DNA of 64,000 bases. Origin: Verrucomicrobiota bacterium. Lineage in GTDB: Bacteria > Verrucomicrobiota > Verrucomicrobiia > Opitutales > Opitutaceae. Numbering within the stretch: the first letter of the stretch is position 1; each line of letters begins with the position of its first letter. The position numbers and the translations under genes are program-made. Below, in pieces: positions 34,165 through 44,000 of the stretch. The stretch is from NCBI GenBank assembly GCA_023399155.1, contig JAEWQP010000017.1:1-64000 (forward strand), read 5' to 3'. The notes beneath the pieces are model-generated. The model searched no databases. It saw nothing but the letters and a program-made list of their open reading frames with translations, and had not been told where the DNA came from.

Positions 34165-36546
34165 TCACGTATCCAACAACCGGTGAACCTGCTCGAGGAG
34201 TTCGCGGCTCGTGTAGGGCTTGTTCAGCAGGGCGAATCCGTCGCCGGGCGCGATCTCCGGAGGAAGCATCTCCGCACTGTATCCGCTGCAAAACAACACG
34301 CGAATCTCCGGATGGCGGGCGCGCAGCCGGTCAAAGACCTGGCGGCCGTTGAGGCGCGGCATGAGGACGTCGAGAACCGCGAGGCGGATATCCCCCCCGT
34401 GCGCGTTCACCAGGTCGAGCGCAGCCTGACCGTCGGCCGCCGTCAGCACCTTGAATCCGTTCTGGCGCAGGACGCGCTCGGTGATCGAGCGCACCTGCGC
34501 GTCGTCCTCCGCCACCAGCACCGTGCCCGACCCTCGCGCGATGGCCGCGGGCCTTTCTGTAACCGGCGCCTCGGGCGCAGAACCCCGCAGCGGTAACATG
34601 ACGCGAAAGACTGTTCCCTTTCCCGGCTCGCTGTAGACGCGGATGGCGCCCTGGTGCTGACGCACAACTCCGTAGACCACGGCGAGCCCGAGTCCGGTGC
34701 CTTTTCCCGCCGGCTTGGTGGTGAAGAACGGCTCAAAAAGCCGGCGCCTCACCTCGGGGGCCATGCCGCTTCCGTTGTCGCTGACGACCAGCACGAGATA
34801 GGGCCCCGGGGCAACCTCAGGCACGTCGGCCTGCGCCTCCGGTCCGAGCTCGGTCCGCTTGAGTTCAATCTGGATTCTGCCGCCCCCGGGCATGGCGTCG
34901 CGGGCGTTGACACAGAGGTTGAGCAAGACCTGCTCGAGCTGACCCTTGTCACCGACCAGCGTGCAGGTCTCCGCCAGCGGCACGACCCGCAACTCGATGT
35001 GCTCACCGAGCACCCGTTTGAGCATGCGCCCCATGTCGTTGACGAGCGCATTGGGATCGATCGGGCCGATGTTCAGCGCCTGTTTGCGGCTGAACGCCAG
35101 GAGCTGGCGCGTGAGCTGGGTGGCCCGCTCGGCTGCATCCTCGATGATCGTGACATCCTCCGCCTCCGGCTCCATGCCCGCGGCGAGATTTGCCCGGAGG
35201 AATCCCGCGTGGCCGCGTATCACCTGGAGGATGTTGTTGAAATCATGCGCGACCCCGCCGGCGAGAAGCCCGACAGCCTCGAGTTTCTGGGAGCTGCGCA
35301 GGTGTTCCTCGGCCCGGCGCAGCGCGTGCTCGGCCCGGTGGCGCCAGAAGATGTTGAGCGAAAGCACCACGATCACGCCCACGAGGATGACCAACACGAC
35401 GCCGAACTGGATGAGGCGCGTGCGGTTGATCTGGTAGAATGGACTGGGCGCGTTGTTGACCAGGGTGCCGGGTGGCAGCAAGCGCAACGGGATCCCGAAG
35501 CGCTTCATCTGCGAGTACTCCACCTCGAGCTGCTGCGGTGAGTAGCGGACCACCGGGATCGCGTCCACATCCTCGCCGGAAAGAACGCGGACGATCAGAT
35601 CGCCCACCGCGCGTCCATGGACCTCCGGCACGACCAATCCGCCGCCAATGGAATCCCACGGCTCGGCCACGATGTCGCGCACCCCGGGGGGTCGTGAATT
35701 GATGAACACCGGCACGCGCGGCCGCGACCGCATCATCCGGTAGAAGGTCGTGTCGTCGTAATTGTCGCGCCCGGTGACATCGCGGGTGACGTCGAGGATC
35801 ATCGCCACCCACTCGTCGGAGAGGGATTCGAGCCGCGCGAAGAGTTCCTCGTTGGTCCAGCTCTCGAAGAACTCGAAGGAATAGCGGTCGGCGTACCTTG
35901 GCGCGACGGCCTCGAATGCGCGACGGCTCTCGAGGCTGCTCGGCGAGGGATTGCCGATCACCAGGACCCGGTTCGCGCGCGGCCGCAGGTGCTGGATGAG
36001 CGTGAACGTCCCGCTGTAATCGGATTCTTCCGACACCCCGGTGACCTTCGGCATCCCGTCGATCATCTCGGGAACGAACCGGTTCAGCCCTCCGAAGACG
36101 AGTGGCACCCCGGGCGCGATGCGCGCCCGGTGCCTGGTCGCGAATTCAAACGCGGGGTTGTCGAGCGTCACGACCAGGCGCGGCGGGCTCACGGCGACCT
36201 TGGCGAGGATGTCCTGGAGCAGACCGGGCTCGCGATCCGGCGACGGAAACCGGCGCAGGTCGAGAAACTCGATCACGGGCTCGAAGTCCTTGTGACGCTC
36301 GCGAACGCGCCCGATCAGCCCGGCGAGCATGTCGTCACTCCAGCGATATCCAGGCGCGTAGGAGTTGATGATCAGCACATCGGGCTTGGGCATCGACGGA
36401 TCGGCCTGCGCCTGCAGCTGCTGCGCTCCGCCGAACCAGACGCCACAGGCCGCGAGGATCGCCCAAGCCGCCCGTATGCCGCGCACGCACGCGCGCACGG
36501 CGAGGCGGCCCCTGGCGGAAGCCTGCGAGCAGTGGGTCGACGGCAT
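34165..36546 (-). CDS. Hybrid sensor histidine kinase with substrate-binding-like periplasmic domain
   Basis: A 793-residue membrane kinase. A signal or anchor segment (about 20-46) is followed by a 320-residue periplasmic domain resembling ABC-transporter substrate-binding proteins ('VLIINSYAPGYRWSDDMLAG', 'PLVFGGLNRFVPE'). A transmembrane helix (about 375-397) and a coiled linker come next, then HisKA ('LAGGVAHDFNNILQVIRGH'), a HATPase ('QLEQVLLNLCVNARDAMP', 'DNGSGM', 'GTGLGLAVVYGVVRQHQG') and a C-terminal receiver with acceptor Asp in 'LAVLDVLMPRLNG' and Lys in 'LLNKPYTSRELLEQ'. The layout suggests detection of a small molecule, with the receiver used for phosphate tuning or relay. No separate regulator is adjacent. 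It is convergent with the MDR dehydrogenase. Confidence 0.9.
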   Translation of the reverse strand: MPSTHCSQASARGRLAVRACVRGIRAAWAILAACGVWFGGAQQLQAQADPSMPKPDVLIINSYAPGYRWSDDMLAGLIGRVRERHKDFEPVIEFLDLRRFPSPDREPGLLQDILAKVAVSPPRLVVTLDNPAFEFATRHRARIAPGVPLVFGGLNRFVPEMIDGMPKVTGVSEESDYSGTFTLIQHLRPRANRVLVIGNPSPSSLESRRAFEAVAPRYADRYSFEFFESWTNEELFARLESLSDEWVAMILDVTRDVTGRDNYDDTTFYRMMRSRPRVPVFINSRPPGVRDIVAEPWDSIGGGLVVPEVHGRAVGDLIVRVLSGEDVDAIPVVRYSPQQLEVEYSQMKRFGIPLRLLPPGTLVNNAPSPFYQINRTRLIQFGVVLVILVGVIVVLSLNIFWRHRAEHALRRAEEHLRSSQKLEAVGLLAGGVAHDFNNILQVIRGHAGFLRANLAAGMEPEAEDVTIIEDAAERATQLTRQLLAFSRKQALNIGPIDPNALVNDMGRMLKRVLGEHIELRVVPLAETCTLVGDKGQLEQVLLNLCVNARDAMPGGGRIQIELKRTELGPEAQADVPEVAPGPYLVLVVSDNGSGMAPEVRRRLFEPFFTTKPAGKGTGLGLAVVYGVVRQHQGAIRVYSEPGKGTVFRVMLPLRGSAPEAPVTERPAAIARGSGTVLVAEDDAQVRSITERVLRQNGFKVLTAADGQAALDLVNAHGGDIRLAVLDVLMPRLNGRQVFDRLRARHPEIRVLFCSGYSAEMLPPEIAPGDGFALLNKPYTSRELLEQVHRLLDT

Positions 36547-36710
36547 CGACCGTGGAGCGTGGGGATTCGCCGTCTGGCGGCAACTCCGATGTGCCCGTGC
36601 GTCCGGGCCCGCAACGCCGGTTCATTCCGGCGGCTACCGGTCATGCCGAATGCAATGCGTATTCACGTAGGCATCACGCCACCCGCCGGCGAGGCGGTCG
36701 GGGGCCCTCC

Positions 36711-36753
36711 AAAAAAACAAGCGGGCGTCCGGAAGTCGATTCCGGACGCCCGC
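36711..36753 (-). terminator. Strong intrinsic terminator of the large TonB receptor gene
   Basis: Two 14-base arms, GCGGGCGTCCGGAA and TTCCGGACGCCCGC, form a perfect stem with a five-base loop (36721-36753), followed on the minus strand by TTGTTTTTTT. It lies 21 bases after the receptor stop codon and is the clearest Rho-independent terminator in the window. Confidence 0.95.
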
Positions 36754-36774
36754 GCTTAGTTGCCAGTGCCTAGA

Positions 36775-39700
36775 CTAGAACGAGAACGTGTTCGTCAGGT
36801 ACCATTCCTGGACCGGCTTCACGCGCACGGAGGCCCAGGTGCTGCTTGCATCCGGCTGAACCGAGACCGGGAGCAGGCCGTCATCCGCAAACGCGTTGCG
36901 GACATTCAGCTGGATCTTCCAGTCGACGCGGTCCCACAGGCGGCGCTCGTAGCTCACCCAGAGGTCGATGAAGTCCTCCGAGGGTCCGTAGATCGGATTC
37001 TCGATCTCGAACTGGTAGATGCCATCCGCATCCTGATAGACCGGATAGCCGATGGCGATCTTGTCCTGCCAGCGGTAGGCGCCGCCGACCCCGAAGCCCT
37101 TGAGCGAACCCTCGCGGAACGAGTAGTTCGTCACGGCGTTGAAGCGCCACTTGCGCAGCTCGGGCACCGCGGTGCCTTCCTGCAGCTTCATGAGCGTGTA
37201 CTGGGCACGCCACGGAGCATAGATCGACGAATACATCGCGCCACCCGGGTTGCCCCAGCGCGGCAGATAACCGGCAGCCGTATCGCGCAGCGCACCGTCC
37301 ATGAAGGTGACGAGCTCTTCCATCGCGGCTCCACCGACATTGTTGCGGTAGGCCTTGGCTTGGGACGCATTCAGCGAGATGCGCCAGTTGGTGGTCGGAT
37401 TCGCGATGAACTCGAACTCATAGCCCTTCGACGTCGTGTCAGCCGTGACGGCGAAGCCCTGCGGACGGGTGAAGGTGTAGTTATACACTGTGGCGGCGGC
37501 ATCCGGCGGAACCCAGGCATCCGGGTTGGCCGCGTACGTGCTGCGGTCCGTCAGGCTCGAGAGGGCCTGCGGGCGGAGGCCCCAGGTCTCGAAGAAGCCC
37601 TTCGGCTGCAGCCAGGCCTGGATCTGGTTCCAGCCCGTGATCATGGCGTCCTCGAGAGCGGCTTCCTCCGGCGAGTCCTGAGCCACGTGGTACGGAGCGG
37701 TGGCGGGTCCCGTGGTGGGATAGGCCTGCGAGGCGCGCGTGCGGTAGCTCGGCTGGTGGCGGCTGGCCCAGTCGTAACCGGCCAGTTCATACAGGAACAC
37801 ATTGCGCCAGTTGAGACCGTTGACGATCGTGCTGGCGAGGCCGTCCGGGCTGAGGTTCGAGTTGTCGAGCTTGACGTTCGACTCGAACTTGATCGCGCGG
37901 AACGAGTACTTGCCGTCCTTGGTCGCGAGGAGGACGCCGTAGTCCTTGGTATCGCCGCTCGGATTGGCGATCGGGGTGCCGTAAAGATCGACGCGCACCT
38001 CGCCCACCTGGAAGTTCTTCGACTTGTTGTAGGTGAGGCTGACGTTGATCGGCAGGGGATCGTTATCGCCGAACAGCTTGTTCAGGTGGACGACAGCGCC
38101 GCCACCCATCGTGTCTTCCTCGACCACGTTGCGCGTGGCCCTCGGATTCTTCAGCGTGTAGACATCCGGGGCGAGGATCAGATGGCTCCGGTTCTGGGCA
38201 TACTCCGAGGCCTGGAACTTCGTATCCGTGATCTCGTCATTGCGCCAGCCGAGTGTCGTGACCACCGCGCCATCCCACCAGTAGCCCTGCCAGCTCAACG
38301 CGAGAGATTCGACTTCGCGCTTCTGGAGCTGGGCCCGGCGGAGGAGGCGATCGTCAGCGCCACGGTCGTAGCTGAGCAGGTTGACCTGCTGGTCGCGCCA
38401 ACCGACGTAGTTTGCAGGATTGGAGTTCTGCATCCATGGCTGCTCGGTGTTCGGCGAGTCCTCCTGGAAGATCGGCGCCCAGGGGCTCGCGTCCTTGTCC
38501 CATTCCGCATTGTAGGCGACGCTGGCCGGCGCGTTCCACGTCTGGTCAAAGATCCAGGCGTTGGCGCTGTTCATGTCGACCTTCGACTTGATGCGCGGAA
38601 TACGCGCACCCGCGGCCGAACTGTTGCCGGCGATCGAGTCGCCGAGATAGACCACGCCCACCGGTCCACGGTAGTGGAAGGCCGAGGTGTTACCGGCGTT
38701 TTGCGTCCAGAAGTTCGCCCACGACTGGTCGGTCGCCTTGCGGATCCAGGTGCGGTTCTCGACATTGAGTTCCTCCTGGCTGACCACGCCGTTGAGGCGA
38801 TGCTTGCCCAGGAGCTTCACGAGGAAGTTGTCCTTGTCGCCGAAGTCCGAGGCACGGAGTTCACCGAACACCGACGCACGAACGTTTTCGCGATCGCTCT
38901 TGTACGACTGGCCGTCACCACCGTTCACCGACTGAACGAAGGGCCTGCCCACGTTCGGGTTGGCGGTCAGGTCGTCGAAGTTCTGGAGGATGTCCATCTG
39001 GATGGTGGGCTGCCAGCCGAGGACGGACTCGCCCCCGCGCTCGTAACCCTGCCAATCGTAGATCAGGTTGACGCCCAGGCGCTCGTTGAAGGCCGTCTGG
39101 GAAAGGTCGACATTCAGGGCTTCCCAATCTTCCCACTCGGCCTTGTTCGGGCCGTCGATGAGGTTGTTGTAGAAGTTGAAGATCGACGAATCCGTCATGG
39201 ACTGCGCGCGGTACTGGCCGGAACCGGCCATCGGCAGATTCAGCTGGGTGGCAACGTTGTTGACCGTCGCGATGCCGAGCAGCGCGCTGGAGAACAGCTT
39301 GCCTTCGAGACCGGAGGCGTTGCCGTAGGTGGTGCCATTCGGACGACGCGCGCCGTTGTTGATCCAGCCGGAACGGGTGTCATACACCGAGCCGGAATCG
39401 CCGTCGATCAGCCAGTAGGGCTGCTGCGCGTCGATGTTGGCACCGGTGATCCACGGATTGTAGTTGGCGCCCGAGGCCGACTGGTAGTCGCGGAACGCCA
39501 CGTACGGATTGGCGATGAGCGTGCGGCCGAGACCGTTCTCAAGCGTCCAGTTGCCCGTGGAGCCCAGCGGCTTGAAGAACGGGCTGACGGCGTCCATCGG
39601 GGTCACCGTGCGGGGACGGTTCGCTTCGACTTCACCGTTCTCGTACTTGACGCGGAGGCTCGTGCGCAGCGAATCGTTCTTGAACAGCTGCGGGTCGTAG

Positions 39701-40497
39701 CGGACGGCGACGTAGACGCGCTCGTCGTCCTCATAGGCCGGCTTCTGCTTGTAGTTCTCGTGGTCCATCAGGGCGCCCACGCGGATCGCCAGGACGTCGT
39801 CGATGATCTCCTTGTTCAGCGACATGCTCGCGCGTGCGCTGCCGTAGGAGCCATAACGGGCCTCGACCCTGTATTGATCCCTGAACTGCGCGCTGGAGAG
39901 CTGCGCATTGATGATACCGGCCGGCTTGCCGAGACCGAAGAGCAGCGAGTTGGCGCCGCGCTGGATGTCGACGCGGTCGACGTTGTACGAGTCCCACGGA
40001 ATGTCCGAGACGAAGTAGTCGCGGGTGTTGTCGGCCTCGCTCAGACCGCGGACGCGGTTGACCGAATTCGGGGCCAGGAGGCGGGAACGCTCGTCGAGCG
40101 TCGGTCCGTTCTGGAGACCCGTGTAGGTGCTGGCGGTGCCTGAGACCTCGGCGTTGGTGACGTACTGGAGCAGACTCGTGTTGTCCGTCGCAGCGATGTC
40201 GGTCATGAACTCCGGCGTGACAACGGAGATGGCGGAGCCAACGTCGCGCAGGTTGGTGCGGATGCGCGTGCCGGCGAGCGTTTCGGTGGCCTGATAGCCG
40301 CTGTCTTCTGCGGCCGAGACTTCAAAGACAGAGAGGGTGATGATCTCCTCCTCTTCCTCCGCCGAAACGGCGGTGGCCGGGGCTGTCGCCGGGGCGCTCG
40401 GGGCCGCCGCCGGGTCGGTAGTCTGCGCAGCCAGGTACGGTGGTGTGGCACCGACGGCGAGCGCAGCACATACGCTGAATATGGGCTTTCGATTCAT
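36775..40497 (-). CDS. Large TonB-dependent receptor, Opitutaceae type
   Basis: A 1240-residue outer-membrane transporter. Signal peptide MNRKPIFSVCAALAVGA.., then an Ala/Pro-rich and acidic linker (AEEEEEIITLSVFEVSA) that contains the TonB-box-like 'ITLSVFEV', then the plug: 'TLAGTRIRTNLRDVGSAISV', 'DIQRGANSLLFGLGKPAGII'. A very long barrel follows, ending in 'WYLTNTFSF' with the terminal Phe expected for BAM-mediated insertion. The size and the 'GYQATETLAGTR' segment are typical of the expanded receptor family of Opitutaceae, thought to import oligosaccharides or siderophores. A perfect terminator follows at 36711-36753. No SusD-like partner is present. The gene is monocistronic with a 575-base upstream gap. 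Confidence 0.95.
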   Translation of the reverse strand: MNRKPIFSVCAALAVGATPPYLAAQTTDPAAAPSAPATAPATAVSAEEEEEIITLSVFEVSAAEDSGYQATETLAGTRIRTNLRDVGSAISVVTPEFMTDIAATDNTSLLQYVTNAEVSGTASTYTGLQNGPTLDERSRLLAPNSVNRVRGLSEADNTRDYFVSDIPWDSYNVDRVDIQRGANSLLFGLGKPAGIINAQLSSAQFRDQYRVEARYGSYGSARASMSLNKEIIDDVLAIRVGALMDHENYKQKPAYEDDERVYVAVRYDPQLFKNDSLRTSLRVKYENGEVEANRPRTVTPMDAVSPFFKPLGSTGNWTLENGLGRTLIANPYVAFRDYQSASGANYNPWITGANIDAQQPYWLIDGDSGSVYDTRSGWINNGARRPNGTTYGNASGLEGKLFSSALLGIATVNNVATQLNLPMAGSGQYRAQSMTDSSIFNFYNNLIDGPNKAEWEDWEALNVDLSQTAFNERLGVNLIYDWQGYERGGESVLGWQPTIQMDILQNFDDLTANPNVGRPFVQSVNGGDGQSYKSDRENVRASVFGELRASDFGDKDNFLVKLLGKHRLNGVVSQEELNVENRTWIRKATDQSWANFWTQNAGNTSAFHYRGPVGVVYLGDSIAGNSSAAGARIPRIKSKVDMNSANAWIFDQTWNAPASVAYNAEWDKDASPWAPIFQEDSPNTEQPWMQNSNPANYVGWRDQQVNLLSYDRGADDRLLRRAQLQKREVESLALSWQGYWWDGAVVTTLGWRNDEITDTKFQASEYAQNRSHLILAPDVYTLKNPRATRNVVEEDTMGGGAVVHLNKLFGDNDPLPINVSLTYNKSKNFQVGEVRVDLYGTPIANPSGDTKDYGVLLATKDGKYSFRAIKFESNVKLDNSNLSPDGLASTIVNGLNWRNVFLYELAGYDWASRHQPSYRTRASQAYPTTGPATAPYHVAQDSPEEAALEDAMITGWNQIQAWLQPKGFFETWGLRPQALSSLTDRSTYAANPDAWVPPDAAATVYNYTFTRPQGFAVTADTTSKGYEFEFIANPTTNWRISLNASQAKAYRNNVGGAAMEELVTFMDGALRDTAAGYLPRWGNPGGAMYSSIYAPWRAQYTLMKLQEGTAVPELRKWRFNAVTNYSFREGSLKGFGVGGAYRWQDKIAIGYPVYQDADGIYQFEIENPIYGPSEDFIDLWVSYERRLWDRVDWKIQLNVRNAFADDGLLPVSVQPDASSTWASVRVKPVQEWYLTNTFSF

Positions 40498-41073
40498 CGT
40501 TACTAGTTATTGAGGACTGGCGGTTTGGGTTTTTCTTGCAGCGTCAAAGCGCCTGCCGGCGCGATGATCACGTCCTTCCCTCACCAAGCCGCCCGGACCA
40601 CCGCCCATGCGGTGAGGCCGACGCGAGTTTGGGGCGCCGCTCTCCCTCGGGTGTGAGTTCCAAACCGGTATGCATACGCCGACGACCGCATCGTGTGCGG
40701 CGTACGGGGACACATGGGCTTGGTGGACTTGCACCAAGGAGACAGGGGCGTACATGGGAACGATTATTAAGACGAAAGGAGCGCTTACTTCCGTTAAGAG
40801 AATCTGGCACCGGTGACTCGCCGGTTAAACATCTCTGGAACAGCAGCTAACAACGCGGTGAGCCCCTGTCCGAAGTCGGTTGCTTGCTTTCCGTAAAGCC
40901 CGCACCCCCTACTTCTCGACTTGGTGACGATTAGACAGGCTGTCGGTCCAAGCGGGACACGCGCCCGACACGGCCACGTCCGAGAGAGGTCCCAACCGCC
41001 AATCGTGAGGTAAGGGGGAGCGAAGCCGATCAACACCACGGTCGATCCCGCCAGGATCGGCGATCCCGAAGAA
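40498..41073. other. Upstream region of the large TonB receptor; no gene seen
   Basis: This 576-base gap separates two minus-strand genes. It should hold the receptor promoter. An AT-richer patch at about 40755-40800 (containing CTTAATAATCG on the minus strand) is the likeliest place, 260-300 bases before the start codon. No protein-like frame, RNA gene or secure hairpin was recognised, so a long 5' leader is possible. Confidence 0.4.
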
Positions 41074-44000
41074 TCACTCCTCGCTTACCTCCAGGCTCCG
41101 AGCGCCGGCCGGCACCTCGACGTGCGTCACGCGGCCGGTCGGCCAACGAACCTGCAGGGTGAGGCCTGAATCGTCGCCGGTCCGGGGCACGGTAAGGAAG
41201 ACCGACGCCGTGCTTTGACTGGAGAATCCGCCTCCGGCACGCACCTCATCGATGCCGAGCGTGTGCCCGGTGCGTTCGAGCGTCACCCGCGCGCCGACCG
41301 CGTCAGGATTGCCGCCACGTCCGCGCAAGCGCACGGCAAGGGGCCGGGCAGCCTCCACTCCCTGCAGGCGGAACGCGCGGGAGGTCTCGTTATTGCGAGT
41401 GACAACTGCATCCGGCCACGCGTCCCGGTCGATATCGAGCAGTGCCAGGGCCTTCGCGTTGCCTGTAACCAGCCACCCGCTCTCCGCGACCGGAACGATA
41501 GCGAAGCCGCCCGCTCCGTCGCCGCGCAGCAGCCAGCCCAGGCCCCCGTCCCAACGTCCCACGGAGGGACTCGGCGAATAGTCGTTGCTGGCAAGGAGGA
41601 GATCCTGATGGCCGTCGCCGTCAAAGTCCGCGGCCTCCATCCCCTGAATCGGCGCGATCTGCGCATGAGCCGGCAACGCGCGGAACGCGAACCGCCCCGT
41701 GGGCTGGCTGAGAAGGACGCCGCTGCGGAGTTCGTCGGCCGTGTGGACGCGCGCCTTCGCCAGGGCCTCCGGTCCGAGGATCTCCTCGAGCGTGGCTGTC
41801 GCAAAGCGGTCGTTGGAAGGGAACCGCTTCAACACGGAGGGGATCTTCGCCCCCAGTTCGGCGCGGCTGAGCAGCGGATACGCGGAGCCATCGATGGCGT
41901 GGCTCTCGATCAGCTGCGGCTCGCCCCGGCCGGCGAAATCGCCCACGTGGAGCCGGAGCGGCCGCTCGGGCGAGGCGGCATAGGGCGTGTTCAAGCCGAG
42001 GTTGCCCACCGCATAATCGAGCCGTCCATCGCCGTTGAAGTCGGCCGCGGCGAGCGAGGTCCAGAAGCCGGAGCCCGCGGTATCGAATCCCCATTCCGTG
42101 GATACATCCTCGAGCGCCCGACCCTCGCGATTGCGGAAGACGCGCACCCCTCCCCACTCCAGCGCCACGACCAGGTCGATCCAGCCGTCGCCATCCACGT
42201 CGCTCGCCAGCGCCGAGGTGACCATCCCGACCTCCTGCACCGCCGGAGCGAAGCGCGCCGTCTCGTCCACGAACCGGCCGGCGCGGCCGAAGAGCAACGC
42301 GCTGCGGGGAGCCTCGGGGTAGAAGCCCGGGAGCACGCGGCCGCCCAGGAAGACGTCGAGCCGACCGTCCCGGTCGAAATCGGCCGCGACCGCCGCACCC
42401 ACGCTGATCGGCACCGAGGGGAGCATGCCCGCCGGCGCGGCCACGAAGCCCGCTTTGCCGCGGTTGAGCCAGAGCGTGGGCTCGTATTCCGGCTCCTCCG
42501 CGGGCAGGGCGGCGCCGCCGGCGGTGAGCAGCAGGTCGTTCGCGCCGTCGCCATCGGCATCGAAGATCAGTGGGGGACCTCCATTCACGGCCGGGGCCGC
42601 ACCGAGCGCGCCCGTATCCAGCGGCTGGTAACGGCCGTCGCTCAGCCGCAGGATTTTCGCCCCGTCGTGCACGGTCGCGGCAAGGACGAGCTCGTCGGTG
42701 CCGTCACCATCGAGGTCGCCCGCGGCCAGACCGGGCCCGCGCCGGTTGAAACGGCGCGTGAGGAGCGGCTGGGCCACGGTGCCCTCGAGTTCCTCCTCGC
42801 GCTGCGCGATATCGATTCCGAGCGCCGAGGAGATGTCCTCGAACAGCGGTGCCTCCGGCGGGGAGGCCGCGCCCGGTGCGCCGACCGCGGCCTCGGGTTC
42901 GGTCACGGTGTAGCGATGGCCCGTGGCCAGGCCCTCGAGGGTCTGGACGCGGCCGCTCGGCCATCGGACGGTCAACCGCTCGATCCCGGGATCGTCGCCA
43001 CAGCCGAAGTGGACCACGGGCTCGCTCGTGGACAGATAGCCGCGCGCCAAAACCAGCTGACGCGCCTGGCTGCCCGAGCGCGTGACAAGTTCCACCCGCG
43101 CGCCGATGCCATAGCGATTCGATGCGGTGCCGCGAAGCTCCACGATGACGCTGCTCCCGGCCTGCCCGTCGTTGCGCAACACCGTCGCGCCTTCCTGGAA
43201 GTTGGTGAAGATGACGTCGAGGTCGCCGTCGCCATCGAAGTCGCCGAAGGCCGACCCGAAGCTGACGCCCATGCGATCGAGCCCCCAGGCCCTGCCGACC
43301 TCCTCGAAGCGCAGGCCGCCGCGGTTGACGAAGGCCAGGTTCGCCTCGCGCAGGACGGGGCTGCTCTTCGTGACGCGGATGCGATCGAGTGGACTCAATG
43401 CCGAGAGGCGGCGGCTGATGAGATCGAGGTTGTTCTGCTCGCGATCCATGCCGTTGGTCACGTAGAGGTCGAGCCGCCCGTCCTGGTCGAGGTCCTCGAA
43501 TCGCGGCGACCAGGTCCAGTTCGTCGCGTCGAGCCCGGCCAGGTGTGCGGCCTCAAGGCAGCGTCCGACCCCCGTGTTCAGGTAGAGCGCGTTGTAGAGC
43601 AACTGCACGGCCGTATCCGCGAGTTCATTCTGGGCGAGGTTTGCCTTGCCTCGCGAATCCGCCATCCCGCGCTGGTTCTTCTCGTGGGTGGTTCCGGCCA
43701 TGTCGGCGACGAACAGGTCGATGCGCCCGTCGTTGTCGACGTCGCCCAGGTCGGCGCCCATGGATGAGAACGTCGTGTGGGGCACGACCGCATCCAGGAC
43801 GTCGGTGAACGTGCCGTCACCATTGTTGCGATACAGGAAATCGGGTGTGGCGAAGTCGTTCGCAACGTAGAGGTCGGGCCGGCCGTCCTCGTCGTAGTCC
43901 CACCAGGTGGCGGAGTGTCCCTGCGTCGGCTGGTCGTGCATACCCGCCGCGTCCGTCACGTCGCGAAACGTCCCGTCGCCGTTGTTGCGCAGGAGGCGGT

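Noticed and set aside
36760..40143. A very long plus-strand open frame antisense to the large TonB receptor
   Set aside because: It mirrors the receptor codons in GC-rich DNA, is Arg/Val/Gly/Asp-rich, has no domain pattern, and the receptor itself is unmistakable.
41215..43767. A long plus-strand open frame antisense to the FG-GAP protein
   Set aside because: It is a shadow of the repeat-rich codons; composition is unlike a folded protein and no start signal is seen.
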